DNA of 53,750 nt from Pontimonas sp. (GTDB lineage Bacteria; Actinomycetota; Actinomycetes; Actinomycetales; Microbacteriaceae): positions 1 to 53,750 of the forward strand of contig JAFMKX010000002.1 in assembly GCA_017852615.1 (NCBI GenBank), in the 5' to 3' direction. This document shows positions 6,721 to 15,901 of this stretch, in pieces (positions within the stretch are counted from its first letter, which is position 1; every line of letters begins with the position of its first letter). The position numbers were made by a program, and so were the translations under genes. The notes below the pieces were generated by a model. The model was not told the DNA's origin, searched no databases, and was given only the letters and a program-made list of their open reading frames with translations.

Positions 6721-9700
6721 GTGAGTCTTCGCTTTATTCCCTCGTGGCTAACCGAGGATGACGCTTTTGCCCAGGCCCTCGATGCCACCAGTGAGGGAGG
6801 CCAATTAGTGGTGCCCGCGGGTGCTTATGCGCCCGTGGTGGCCAGCTCTGCCGCACAACGCGGGGCCGGCTCGGTCACCGTGGTGGTCTGTGCGACGGGG
6901 CGTGAGTCTGACTCTCTGCGAGACCAGTTGCGAAGCTTGGTGGAGGAGGGCACTGAGGTGCTTGATTTTCCCGCCTGGGAAACGTTGCCGCATGAACGCC
7001 TCAGCCCCCACCCGGAAACCACCGCCCGCAGGCGGAGTGCTCTGCGAGCGCTGTGGCAGGCGGGGCGCAATCCCCGGCGCAATTCGTTGATTGTGGTGGC
7101 CTCCATCCGCGCTCTGGTGCAACGCATAAACCCCGAGATTGCTCGTTTCACGCCGTGGATAGCCCTCGAGGGCAGCAGTGAGCACTCTCTGGGCGAATGG
7201 GTGTCCTATCTGCTGGAGGCTGCCTATCAGCGCGTGGATTTAGTGACTCGTCGCGGTGAGTTTGCGCTTCGTGGGGGAATCCTGGATGTGTTTCCACCCC
7301 TGTCAGACCATCCGCTCCGGCTTGATTTCTTTGGCGACACCATCGAGAACATGACGTATTTCACGGTCTCGGATCAGCGCTCACTTCCCGATCACGTGAG
7401 CTCGCTCTCGCTGGAGCCCGCCCGAGAAATGCTGATTACCGACACGGTGAAAGCCAAGGCGCGTGAATTGGCGGGGGAATATCCCGGATTGGGGACCCTC
7501 TTAGAAAAAATCGCAGAGGGAATCCCTAGTGAAGGGATGGAATCGCTGCAACCCTTGCTGGTGGGCACTCTTGTCGCTCCCGCGAGTCTGGCTCCCGAGG
7601 ACGCCGTCTTTATCGAAGTCTCTTCTCAAAAAGTTGCGGCACGTGCCGAGATCTTGCACCACACCAATCGAGAGTTTCTCCAGGCAGCCTGGGAGGCAGC
7701 CGCACTCACCGGCACGAACGCACCGGTGGATCTTGCTTCGGGGGATTTCCTTTCCCGTGACGAGGTATTAGCCAGTGTTTCGCCAAGGCCCTGGATTTCG
7801 TTGGACTCCCTGGACACCGGGGATGTGGCTTCCGTGCGCGTGGAGGCGGCGGCTCTTCCCATAGGGACTCCGGGGTCTGAAGAAATCTGGGATTTTGTGG
7901 CCCAGCGGGCCAGGGCCGGTGATCGCGTGGTGTGCGTGATGGCGGGGCATGGCCTGATCGAGCGCACCGGAGATCTGTTGGGGGAGCGCGATATTCCTCA
8001 CCGCAGCGATGATTCGCCGAATCCGTCGATGACGCCGGGCGTGGTGTTGATTGTTCAGGGCGCGCTCGCCGAGGGCTTGTGGCTGCCCGGTGCCGGTCTC
8101 GTGGTGGTGAGCGAAAAAGAACTCTTTGGTAAAGCGGTGAGTGCTTCGCCCCGGAGTAATCGAACCTTGGCTACCAAGCGCACCCGGGTGGTGGATCCTC
8201 TGCAATTGAGCGCTGGGGACTATGTCGTGCACGACACCCACGGTGTGGGCAAGTTTGTGGAGTTAGTGTCCCGGGAAGTATCCACGGGGGGTCGTGATGC
8301 GATCAAGAGTCTTCGTGAGTTTGTGGTGATGGAATATGCGCCCAGTAAACGAGGCGGCCCACCCGATCGACTCTCGGTGCCCACGGATCAGCTTCATTTG
8401 CTCAGTCACTACGTGGGCAGCGATCAGCCCACCCTGTCGAAAATGGGCGGGTCTGACTGGGCTGCCACCAAGGGCAAGGCCCGCAAGGCGGTTCGTGAAT
8501 TAGCCGTCGATTTAGTGAAGCTCTATTCCGCGCGGATGTCGGCACCGGGTTTTGCTTTTTCTCCCGACACTCCCTGGCAGCGTGAGCTGGAAGAAGCGTT
8601 CCCGTTTGTCGAAACTCCGGATCAACTCACCACCATTGATGAGGTGAAAGCCGATATGGAGCGGCCGATTCCGATGGATCGCCTCATTGCCGGGGACGTG
8701 GGGTTTGGTAAAACGGAGGTGGCTGTTCGAGCTGCGTTCAAAGCCGTTCAGGATGGCAAGCAGGTAGCTCTGATTGCGCCCACAACCTTGTTGGTCAAGC
8801 AACACATGGAAACCTTCCAAGAGCGCTATGCGCCCTTTCCCGTGGTGGTGCGAGCGCTGTCTCGGTTCCAGACCGAGAGCGAGGCTAAAGCAGTCATTGC
8901 TGGCCTCGCCGATGGCAGTGTGGATGTCGTTATTGGAACGCATCGGTTGTTATCCAAGTCGGTGGCCTTCAAAGACTTGGGCTTGATCATCATCGATGAA
9001 GAGCAACGATTTGGAGTGGAACACAAAGACTCGCTCAAAGCACTCAAGACCAATGTGGATGTCCTCGCTATGAGCGCGACACCAATCCCTCGGACCCTGG
9101 AGATGGCGGTCACCGGGATTCGAGAGATGTCCACGCTGGCCACCCCGCCCGAGCAGCGTCATCCCATTTTGACCTTTGTGGGCCCCTATCACGAGGCCCA
9201 AGTGGTGGCAGCGATTAGGCGGGAGCTTCTGCGCGAAGGTCAAGTGTTCTTTGTTCATAATCGCGTCTCCAGCATTAACAAGGTGGCAGCCCGGGTGGCA
9301 GAACTAGTGCCCGAAGCGCGCGTCGCGATTGCGCATGGACAAATGCCCGAGTCGGAACTTGAAGCCACCATGGTGGATTTCTGGGAGCGACGCTTCGACG
9401 TGCTGGTCTCGACCACGATTATCGAAACGGGCTTGGATGTGACCAATGCCAATACGTTGATTATTGACCGCGCGGAGCGATATGGCCTCTCCCAGCTCCA
9501 CCAATTACGCGGACGCGTGGGGCGAGGTCGCGAACGCGGATACGCCTACTTGCTCTATGACCAAGATCTGCCGATGGGCGAAAATGCCCACGACCGGCTG
9601 GCCACGTTGGCAGCCACCACTGATCTTGGTGGGGGTACCCGGATTGCGTTGAAGGACTTAGAAATGCGAGGGGCAGGAAACCTCCTCGGTGCTGAACAAG

Positions 9701-10263
9701 CCGGCCACATTCAAGGGGTGGGCTTTGACCTGTATTTGCGTATGGTCGGTGAAGCGATTGCCACTTTCCGGGATGATGTCGCCCCTGGGCAGAGCGAACT
9801 TCGCTTAGAACTCCCCGTTGATGCGCGTATTCCTCTGGATTACATCGATAGTGAACGCTTGCGCTTGGAGATGTATCAAAAACTCTCCGGTGCGGTCGCA
9901 CCCTCGAGCCCTGAGGGCGCCATTGATGATGTGGTGGAGGAAATGCGCGATCGTTATGGCGAACTCCCAGGGGCAGTGACCACGTTGGTCTTAGTCACCA
10001 GGCTTCGTCGCACCGCGATGACCAGGGGCCTGAGCGATGTAATCGTGATGGGGAACAAGTTGCGCGTGGTGGGGCCGCCTTTGCCCGATTCCCTGCAGGT
10101 TCGCCTCACCAGGGTGTATCCGCGGGCGACCTATATGGCTCCCGCTCGGGTGGCTTTGATTCCCGTTCCCGAGGACTACACCGATGTGGCAATGGTGACG
10201 TTTGTGGAAGGGGTGCTCGATGCCCTCTATCCGCCGCCGGTGGAGGTTAACCCGGCAGACTAG
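6721..10263 (+). CDS. mfd: Transcription-repair coupling factor Mfd
   Basis: Removes stalled RNA polymerase from DNA lesions and recruits UvrA. At 1180 residues it is full length. The order is a UvrB-like N-terminal region (GAYAPVVAS to about 330), the RNA polymerase interaction domain (about 490-560, LSAGDYVVHDTHGVGKFV), the RecG-like translocase with Walker A GDVGFGKTE (658-666) and Walker B DEEQ (759-762), motif III MSATPIPRTL, then IIETGLDV and the QLRGRVGRG motif VI, and the C-terminal TRCF domain. The GTG at 6721 lies 10 bp after pth. No obvious Shine-Dalgarno sequence is seen, so coupling is likely. mazG follows with a 4-bp gap. Confidence 0.97.
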   Translation: MSLRFIPSWLTEDDAFAQALDATSEGGQLVVPAGAYAPVVASSAAQRGAGSVTVVVCATGRESDSLRDQLRSLVEEGTEVLDFPAWETLPHERLSPHPETTARRRSALRALWQAGRNPRRNSLIVVASIRALVQRINPEIARFTPWIALEGSSEHSLGEWVSYLLEAAYQRVDLVTRRGEFALRGGILDVFPPLSDHPLRLDFFGDTIENMTYFTVSDQRSLPDHVSSLSLEPAREMLITDTVKAKARELAGEYPGLGTLLEKIAEGIPSEGMESLQPLLVGTLVAPASLAPEDAVFIEVSSQKVAARAEILHHTNREFLQAAWEAAALTGTNAPVDLASGDFLSRDEVLASVSPRPWISLDSLDTGDVASVRVEAAALPIGTPGSEEIWDFVAQRARAGDRVVCVMAGHGLIERTGDLLGERDIPHRSDDSPNPSMTPGVVLIVQGALAEGLWLPGAGLVVVSEKELFGKAVSASPRSNRTLATKRTRVVDPLQLSAGDYVVHDTHGVGKFVELVSREVSTGGRDAIKSLREFVVMEYAPSKRGGPPDRLSVPTDQLHLLSHYVGSDQPTLSKMGGSDWAATKGKARKAVRELAVDLVKLYSARMSAPGFAFSPDTPWQRELEEAFPFVETPDQLTTIDEVKADMERPIPMDRLIAGDVGFGKTEVAVRAAFKAVQDGKQVALIAPTTLLVKQHMETFQERYAPFPVVVRALSRFQTESEAKAVIAGLADGSVDVVIGTHRLLSKSVAFKDLGLIIIDEEQRFGVEHKDSLKALKTNVDVLAMSATPIPRTLEMAVTGIREMSTLATPPEQRHPILTFVGPYHEAQVVAAIRRELLREGQVFFVHNRVSSINKVAARVAELVPEARVAIAHGQMPESELEATMVDFWERRFDVLVSTTIIETGLDVTNANTLIIDRAERYGLSQLHQLRGRVGRGRERGYAYLLYDQDLPMGENAHDRLATLAATTDLGGGTRIALKDLEMRGAGNLLGAEQAGHIQGVGFDLYLRMVGEAIATFRDDVAPGQSELRLELPVDARIPLDYIDSERLRLEMYQKLSGAVAPSSPEGAIDDVVEEMRDRYGELPGAVTTLVLVTRLRRTAMTRGLSDVIVMGNKLRVVGPPLPDSLQVRLTRVYPRATYMAPARVALIPVPEDYTDVAMVTFVEGVLDALYPPPVEVNPAD

Positions 10264-10267
10264 AGCC

Positions 10268-10933
10268 ATGTCATCACATCCCGGACTCGATTCTTTGATT
10301 TCCACCATGGCGACGTTGCGCTCCGAGGAGGGCTGCCCGTGGGATAGGGAACAAACTCACGACAGTCTGGTGGGTTATTTATTAGAAGAGGTCTTCGAGC
10401 TGATCGAAGCACTGGAGAGCGGCTCCGCGGCAGATGTGAAAGAGGAGCTGGGGGATGTGCTCTACCAACTTCTCTTCCACGCAGATATTGCGGCGGCCAG
10501 CGAGAGTGGGCCTTTTGACATTGATGATGTGGCCAAGGCCGTGGATGACAAAATGCGCACCCGTCACCCCCACGTTTTTGCCCAGGGCGAAGCCACCACC
10601 GTGGCGGAAGTCACAGCCAAGTGGGAAGAAATCAAGGCCACCGAAAAAGCCCAGCGCACCAGCGTGCTGGAAGGCATTCCGGAAAAACTCTCCGCACTAG
10701 CCAGGGCAGCGAGCGTTCATAAACGAAGCCGAGAGGTGGTGGTGCACACACCCCCTGGTGAGCTTCCCGAATTTTCTGGGGAAGAGGAATTGGGTGAGCT
10801 GCTGTTTGCCCTGGTGGCTCAGGCTCGAGCACAGGGCCTGGATGCCGAGAAGGCTTTGAGGCTCAGAACACGGGCTTTTGAAGCTCTGGTGGAAGAACAC
10901 GAGCGCACCTCGCAGCGGAAAAACGGGGCTTGA
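10268..10933 (+). CDS. mazG: MazG nucleoside triphosphate pyrophosphohydrolase
   Basis: House-cleaning enzyme that hydrolyses (d)NTPs to NMP and pyrophosphate. The predicted length is 221 residues. The metal-binding helices are seen as EEVFE (40-44) and KEELGDVLYQLLFHADIA (58-75). The N-terminal motif EGCPWDREQTHDSL (21-34) is typical of MazG. The C-terminal half (about 130-221) is a degenerate second domain, as in mycobacterial MazG. The ATG at 10268 begins 5 bp after the mfd stop, and the mfd-mazG order is conserved with Mycobacterium. Confidence 0.93.
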   Translation: MSSHPGLDSLISTMATLRSEEGCPWDREQTHDSLVGYLLEEVFELIEALESGSAADVKEELGDVLYQLLFHADIAAASESGPFDIDDVAKAVDDKMRTRHPHVFAQGEATTVAEVTAKWEEIKATEKAQRTSVLEGIPEKLSALARAASVHKRSREVVVHTPPGELPEFSGEEELGELLFALVAQARAQGLDAEKALRLRTRAFEALVEEHERTSQRKNGA

Positions 10934-10959
10934 GCACTAGTTAGTGAAAGAATCGCTGT

Positions 10960-12228
10960 ATGGCGGTCACTTCGGCACGGGGAATGCGCGACTTTCTTCC
11001 CCGGGATAAGCAACGACGTGACGCGATTCTCGAGGTGATTACCCAGACCTATCACCGGCACGGATTTGATTCCATTGAAACCCCGGCTCTGGAAGACCGT
11101 GAGCGCTTGCACTCGGGATTGGGCGGGGATAACGAAAAACTGAGTTTCCAGGTACTCAAGCGTGGGCTGAGCAGCGAAGACATCGCCGCGACGAACTCCT
11201 CAGAAGACCTGAGTGATTTGGGTCTTCGTTTTGACCTCACTGTTCCCCTTGCCCGGTTCTATGCCTCGCATCACGGCGCACTGCCTCCTGTGTTTCGATC
11301 CCTGCATGTGGGACCGGTGTGGCGGGCAGAGCGACCCCAGAAAGGCCGCTATCGCCAGTTCGTGCAGTGCGATATCGATATTCTCGGCCAGGGCGAGACC
11401 AGCGCTGAGGTAGAAATCATGCTGGCCACCGCGGATGTGCTGGATCGCTTGGGCCTGGAAGGCTGGAGCTTTCGAGTCAATGATCGTCGTCTATTACTAG
11501 AGCTTCTTCGAGCCGCTGGTATCGCACCCGCTGATCACACCACCGCACTCATCATCTTGGACAAGCTCGACAAAATAGGTGCAGATGCTGTTCTTGCCGA
11601 ACTGGAGCAGGCGCTGCCTGCTGGTTTTTCCACTGAGGTCTTGCGCCCTGTGCTCTCCGGTGCAACCCCAGGATTTAACCCCGAAGACATCGCCGCGGTG
11701 ATGGGCTCAGGCGAAAGTGCCACCGCTGCTGCGCAGGAGCTGTGCTCATGGGTCACCGTCGTGGAATCCATTCGAGGTGCTGGTGAGTTTGTCTTTGACC
11801 CCACCCTGGTGCGGGGAATGGGTTATTACACCGCGTCGATCATGGAAGTGTCCCATCCTGATTTGGGGATTTCACTCGGCGGTGGTGGTCGTTACGACGG
11901 CATGATCGGGCGTTTCTTGGGCACCGAAGTTCCTGCAGTGGGCTTCTCCCTGGGTTTTGAGCGCCTGGTGGAAGTAGTCGACGCACACGAAGGAAGCAAT
12001 CTTGATCGCGTGGCGTTGGTCTATGACGCACAGGCCGAGCTCGAGCACGTGGTCAAGATCAAAATGCAGTTGGTCTCCACCGGGCACACCGTGCGCCTGG
12101 TCGAGGCAAGCAAAAATCGCCGGGCGCTGTATGAGCGACTCGCAGGTGATGGGTTCACGCGCGTGGCTCAGGTGAGCGAGGCAACCAGCGATGCGGAAGC
12201 ACTTTCCTGGCGTGAGCTCGGCGCGTAG
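10960..12228 (+). CDS. hisS: Histidyl-tRNA synthetase
   Basis: Class II synthetase that charges tRNA-His. The 422 residues include motif 1 around TYHRHGFDSIETPALED, motif 2 WRAERPQKGRYRQFVQCDIDILG (about 120-145), the histidine A motif RGMGYYTASIMEV and motif 3 region LGGGGRYDGMIG (about 306-316). The C-terminal anticodon domain starts around residue 335. In many actinobacteria hisS sits beside relA, so a place between mazG and eno is less usual. Upstream, AAGAAT lies 6 nt before the ATG, a weak leaderless-type promoter. Confidence 0.95.
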   Translation: MAVTSARGMRDFLPRDKQRRDAILEVITQTYHRHGFDSIETPALEDRERLHSGLGGDNEKLSFQVLKRGLSSEDIAATNSSEDLSDLGLRFDLTVPLARFYASHHGALPPVFRSLHVGPVWRAERPQKGRYRQFVQCDIDILGQGETSAEVEIMLATADVLDRLGLEGWSFRVNDRRLLLELLRAAGIAPADHTTALIILDKLDKIGADAVLAELEQALPAGFSTEVLRPVLSGATPGFNPEDIAAVMGSGESATAAAQELCSWVTVVESIRGAGEFVFDPTLVRGMGYYTASIMEVSHPDLGISLGGGGRYDGMIGRFLGTEVPAVGFSLGFERLVEVVDAHEGSNLDRVALVYDAQAELEHVVKIKMQLVSTGHTVRLVEASKNRRALYERLAGDGFTRVAQVSEATSDAEALSWRELGA

Positions 12229-12252
12229 TCACGCAGCTCATCTGTGCCTTAC

Positions 12253-12283
12253 TAAGATTTAGAGCGACGCCACCAGCGTCGCT
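12253..12283 (+). promoter_or_regulatory. eno promoter with 8-bp hairpin at the predicted transcript 5' end
   Basis: TAAGAT (12253-12258) is a plausible -10. Transcription would start near 12265, inside AGCGACGC (12263-12270), which pairs perfectly with GCGTCGCT (12276-12283) around a 5-nt loop. No T-run follows, so this is not a standard terminator of hisS. A terminal hairpin could stabilise the eno mRNA. Confidence 0.4.
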
Positions 12284-12307
12284 TATCCCGTCTACAGAGG
12301 AACCCTC

Positions 12308-13585
12308 ATGGCCGCCATTGAAGCACTCACCGCCCGCGAAATCTTGGACTCTCGAGGAAACCCCACCCTCGAGGTAGAGGTCCTGCTGGAAGACGGTGTC
12401 GTCTCTCGGGCAGCAGTTCCCTCCGGTGCATCCACCGGAGCTTTTGAGGCGTTTGAACTTCGCGATGGTGACCCTCAGCGCTATCTGGGCAAAGGGGTCC
12501 AGAAAGCACTTTCCTCCGTGGTGGATGTTCTCGGTCCAGCCCTGGAAGGTATGGACGCCACCGAACAGCGCGCTATTGACCAATTGATGATTGACCTGGA
12601 TGGCAGTGCCAACAAGGAAAAATTGGGCGCCAATGCCATTTTGGGTGTCTCTCTCGCCGTGGCCAAGGCCGCTGCCGAGTCCGCTGACTTGTCCCTGTAT
12701 TCCTATGTCGGTGGGGCCAATGCTCACGTCCTGCCGGTTCCGATGATGAACGTCATCAATGGTGGCGCGCACGCTGATACCGGTGTCGATATCCAAGAAT
12801 TCATGATCGTCCCCATTGGTGCCGAGAGTTTCCGCGAGGCCCTGCGTATGGGGACCGAGATTTACCACGCACTCAAAAGCGAGCTGAAGAAGGCTGGTAT
12901 GCAAACCGGTCTGGGTGATGAGGGTGGATTTGCCCCCGAACTCGCTAGCAACCGCGCCGCGTTGGATTTCTTGATGACCGCCATCACCACGGCAGGCTAT
13001 GAGCCCGGTGCACAGGTGGCGTTGGGTCTGGATGTGGCCGCCACCGAAATGTTCGACAAGGGTAGTTACACCTTCGAGGGGGCTAGCCGCGACGCTGCCT
13101 TCATGGCGAACTACTATGCGGAATTGGTAGCCAATTACCCACTGGTCACGATTGAGGACGCTCTGGATGAAGATGACTGGGAAGGCTGGGCTTCCTTGAC
13201 CGAAGCCATTGGTTCTCAGGTCCAATTGGTCGGCGATGACTTGTTCGTCACCAATCCCGAGCGTCTTGCCCGCGGAATCAAGGCCGGTACCGCTAATTCG
13301 ATTCTGGTGAAAGTCAACCAAATTGGCACCCTGTCCGAAACACTGGATGCTGTGGCGTTGGCTCACACCAACGGCTACACCGCGGTCATGAGTCACCGCT
13401 CCGGAGAAACCGAAGACACCACGATTGCGGATTTGGCTGTGGCCACGAACTGTGGACAGATCAAGACCGGTGCACCAGCGCGAAGCGAGCGGGTCGCGAA
13501 ATACAACCAGCTCTTGCGCATTGAAGAGGAATTAGACACCGCAGCCCGCTACGCGGGTCGCGGTGCGTATCCTCGCTTTGCCTAA
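12308..13585 (+). CDS. eno: Enolase
   Basis: Interconverts 2-phosphoglycerate and phosphoenolpyruvate in glycolysis. At 425 residues it has the usual length. Visible are the N-terminal AREILDSRGNPTLEV (9-23), the mobile loop PSGASTGAFEAFELRDGD, the catalytic region GLGDEGGFAPEL, a Mg-binding aspartate in GDDLFVTNPERL (about 309-320), the catalytic Lys in LVKVNQIGTLSE and the signature SHRSGETEDTTIADLAV (362-378). AGAGGAA before the ATG is a good ribosome binding site. divIC follows 50 bp later with its own predicted promoter, and no terminator hairpin is seen between them. Confidence 0.97.
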   Translation: MAAIEALTAREILDSRGNPTLEVEVLLEDGVVSRAAVPSGASTGAFEAFELRDGDPQRYLGKGVQKALSSVVDVLGPALEGMDATEQRAIDQLMIDLDGSANKEKLGANAILGVSLAVAKAAAESADLSLYSYVGGANAHVLPVPMMNVINGGAHADTGVDIQEFMIVPIGAESFREALRMGTEIYHALKSELKKAGMQTGLGDEGGFAPELASNRAALDFLMTAITTAGYEPGAQVALGLDVAATEMFDKGSYTFEGASRDAAFMANYYAELVANYPLVTIEDALDEDDWEGWASLTEAIGSQVQLVGDDLFVTNPERLARGIKAGTANSILVKVNQIGTLSETLDAVALAHTNGYTAVMSHRSGETEDTTIADLAVATNCGQIKTGAPARSERVAKYNQLLRIEEELDTAARYAGRGAYPRFA

Positions 13586-13623
13586 GTCCTGCGAGCCCAG
13601 CGAGTCACCAAGGCTCTAAGTTC

Positions 13624-13629
13624 TACACT
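13624..13629 (+). promoter_or_regulatory. -10 hexamer TACACT of divIC (leaderless geometry)
   Basis: TACACT is followed by 6 nt and then the GTG at 13636. No Shine-Dalgarno sequence lies in between. Confidence 0.5.
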
Positions 13630-13635
13630 GACGGT

Positions 13636-14151
13636 GTGGCCCGAGTAGCACAACGAAAAAAACGCCCTGGCGTGGCATCTGCCGCCTCAGTGCTTCTGTC
13701 GTTGCAGGCCTCGGGCTTTGCTGTGACGGTGTTGATTCTTCTGGTGACAGGTGTGGTGATGCTCTCACCGACTTTGCGGGTGTTGGCCGAGCAGCAACAA
13801 GAAATAGCCCAATTGGAAGAAACACTGGCGAGCAGTAACCAAGAAGTCTTTGATTTAGAGGAACAGCGCGAGCGTTGGAAAGACCCCGCGTATGTCGAAA
13901 CCCAGGCCAGAGAGCGCCTGATGTTTGTCTATCCCGGCGATATTACCTACTTGGTGATTGATGACGTGGGCATCGATGACACCGAAGACCAGCGTGAGAT
14001 TTCCCAAGAACTCGTGGCGTCGTCCACGGATTGGCGTCAATCTCTGCTGGCCTCCTACTTGGTCGCTGCGACCACCTCGCGGAGCGAGGAAAGAATCGAG
14101 CCAGCCGAGCCGCAGCTCATCCCTTCGCCAGATCCCGGTGGTGCTCCGTGA
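13636..14151 (+). CDS. divIC: Septum formation initiator, FtsB/DivIC family
   Basis: Bitopic divisome protein, the partner of FtsL and FtsQ/DivIB. The 171 residues comprise a basic cytoplasmic N-terminus (1-26), one membrane segment (about 27-47), a coiled coil (about 50-80, rich in Glu/Gln) and the family motif WKDPAYVETQARERLMFVYPGD (81-102). An acidic, low-complexity C-terminal tail follows. The eno-divIC-DUF501 order is conserved in mycobacteria. Its TGA overlaps the GTG of the next gene (GTGA), which suggests translational coupling. Confidence 0.9.
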   Translation: MARVAQRKKRPGVASAASVLLSLQASGFAVTVLILLVTGVVMLSPTLRVLAEQQQEIAQLEETLASSNQEVFDLEEQRERWKDPAYVETQARERLMFVYPGDITYLVIDDVGIDDTEDQREISQELVASSTDWRQSLLASYLVAATTSRSEERIEPAEPQLIPSPDPGGAP

Positions 14152-14642
14152 CGGTAGTCCACGATGCTCCGAGCCCCGCAGACATTGCCGTAGTCAGTGA
14201 GCAGTTGGGCAGGCCCGCCAGAGATATCGTGGCTATCTCTGCCCGGTGCGTGTGTGGAAATCCGGTGGTCGTGATGACGAAGCCGCGATTAGAGGATGGA
14301 ACTCCCTTTCCTACGGTCTATTACCTCACCCAGCTTGCTGCTACCCAAGCTGCTTCTCGGCTCGAAGCCGAGGGCAAAATGGCGCAGTATCAGCAGCGCC
14401 TAGCCGAGGAACCCGACGCTCAAGCCTTGTATTCCAGCGCTCATGAATCTTTTTTGCAGACCCGAGAATCATTGGGTGTTGTCGATGAAATTGCGGGGAT
14501 ATCTGCCGGTGGCATGCCCACTCGGGTGAAATGCTTACATTCCTTGATGGCACACTCACTCTCCGTGGGACCGGGAGTCAACCCCGTGGGGGATTGGGCT
14601 CTGGAAGACACCACCTGGAGCACGGAAAAGTGTTGGTGCTAA
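14148..14642 (+). CDS. DUF501 family protein
   Basis: Conserved actinobacterial protein of unknown function that normally follows divIC. The 164 residues include SEQLGRPARDIVAISARCVCGNPVVVMTKPRLEDGTPFPTVYYL (about 17-60), the family core with a CxCGxP cysteine motif. Near the C-terminus ISAGGMPTRVKCLHSLMAHSLSVGPGVNPVGDWALE contains Cys and His positions that could bind metal with the first pair; that is inference. The GTG at 14148 overlaps the divIC stop. The 3' end overlaps the protease gene by 13 nt. Confidence 0.88.
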   Translation: MTVVHDAPSPADIAVVSEQLGRPARDIVAISARCVCGNPVVVMTKPRLEDGTPFPTVYYLTQLAATQAASRLEAEGKMAQYQQRLAEEPDAQALYSSAHESFLQTRESLGVVDEIAGISAGGMPTRVKCLHSLMAHSLSVGPGVNPVGDWALEDTTWSTEKCWC

Positions 14643-15865
14643 GAGTCGCTCCCGCGCTGATTCTCATCGGCGCTCTCCTGGGCATACCTGCCGCGGTGAT
14701 GTCGACAAGCCCTGCCCATGCCGACCAGGTTCGCGAGCGGGAGTATTGGCTCCAGGATTACGGAATTGAAGCTGCCTGGAGCGTAACCAAAGGTGCTGGG
14801 GTCCGTATCGCCATTATCGATACGGGCATTGACGGTAGTCATCCCGATTTGCTCGGTGCCGTAGTGGGCGGAGCAGACTTCTCCGGTCTTGGCAGCTTCA
14901 ACGGGCAAACTCCCGTGGGTAGCGAGCGACGTCACGGGACCATGGTGGCCTCGCTCGCGGCAGGCCGAGGAAATAACGGAACTGATGGGGTGCTCGGTAG
15001 CGCACCGGAGGCGCAACTCTTGAGCTTGTCGATGAGCTTTGGTGGGGGACTGATTTCACCGGATGAACAAATCGCTCAGGCCGTGCGCTTTGCCGTGGAT
15101 AACCAAGCCGACATTATTTCCCTGTCGTTGACTCGCAACACCAGGGATTGGCCAGAATCCTGGGACGACGCTTTTGGATATGCCGAGGACAACGATGTCG
15201 TCGTGATAGCCGCGGCGGGTAATCGTGGCAGTGGAACGGTGGCCGTGGGAGCACCGGCGACCATGCCGGGTGTCTTGACCGTCGGTGGCGTCACGCAAGA
15301 GGGCATTGCCAGCGATAGCGCTTCGTCCCAGGGCATCACTATTGGTGTCATGGCTCCCAGCGAAGGACTCGTGGGCGCCATACCCGAGGGTGGCTACGTG
15401 TCCTGGTCAGGAACGAGCGGCGCCACCCCCATCGTGGCGGGAATCGTGGCCCTGGTTCGAGCCGCCTATCCCAGCATGGATGCGGCCAATGTGGTGAATC
15501 GGATTTTGGCAACCGCACGGCCGGTGGGGCAGAGCATCCCGGATGCTTTATATGGCTATGGTCTTGTCGATGCCTACGCTGCCGTCACAGCCCAGGTTCC
15601 CCTCGTTGATGCCCATCCACTAGGAACGTTGGACGAGTGGGTCACGCTGCATCGCCGGCTGGAGGGAAGCTCGATTGTGGTTCCGCTGGGACCCACCAAT
15701 GTGGCTGAGGAAGCGCCGAAAACCGCTGATCGAGTCATCGCGGCGGCCCCGGACACCAGACGAGATACGTTGCCCTACGTGGTGACGGGAATCTTTGCCG
15801 TGCTGCTGTTGCTGGTGCTGGCCAGTGGCACGGGACTTGCATGGCTGCGCCGAGGAAAGCGGTAA
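14630..15865 (+). CDS. Membrane-anchored S8 (subtilisin/mycosin-like) serine protease
   Basis: Predicted exported protease of 411 residues. The signal peptide (1-31) ends PAHA-D. The catalytic triad is Asp64 (IIDTGIDGSHPD), His102 (RRHGTMVASLAAG) and Ser263 (SGTSGATPIVAG). The oxyanion Asn lies in AAAGNRGSG. A C-terminal membrane segment (about 383-403) followed by RRGKR makes it a type I anchored protein, like mycosins of type VII secretion. No ESX genes are nearby, so a secretion role is unsupported. GTG 14630 overlaps DUF501 and has GGAG about 13 nt upstream; GTG 14636 is possible. It occupies the place where mycobacteria carry ppx. Confidence 0.88.
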   Translation: MLVLRVAPALILIGALLGIPAAVMSTSPAHADQVREREYWLQDYGIEAAWSVTKGAGVRIAIIDTGIDGSHPDLLGAVVGGADFSGLGSFNGQTPVGSERRHGTMVASLAAGRGNNGTDGVLGSAPEAQLLSLSMSFGGGLISPDEQIAQAVRFAVDNQADIISLSLTRNTRDWPESWDDAFGYAEDNDVVVIAAAGNRGSGTVAVGAPATMPGVLTVGGVTQEGIASDSASSQGITIGVMAPSEGLVGAIPEGGYVSWSGTSGATPIVAGIVALVRAAYPSMDAANVVNRILATARPVGQSIPDALYGYGLVDAYAAVTAQVPLVDAHPLGTLDEWVTLHRRLEGSSIVVPLGPTNVAEEAPKTADRVIAAAPDTRRDTLPYVVTGIFAVLLLLVLASGTGLAWLRRGKR

Positions 15866-15901
15866 GTTAGTACCTGTCTTCCCGGAAAAAATAGGTGATG
15901 T

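Noticed and set aside
12155..13396. Long open frame (413 codons) on the minus strand opposite hisS/eno
   Set aside because: It lies wholly antisense to enolase, which has a perfect family match. The translation is low-complexity and His/Gly/Gln-rich without recognisable motifs, as expected from codon-biased GC-rich DNA.
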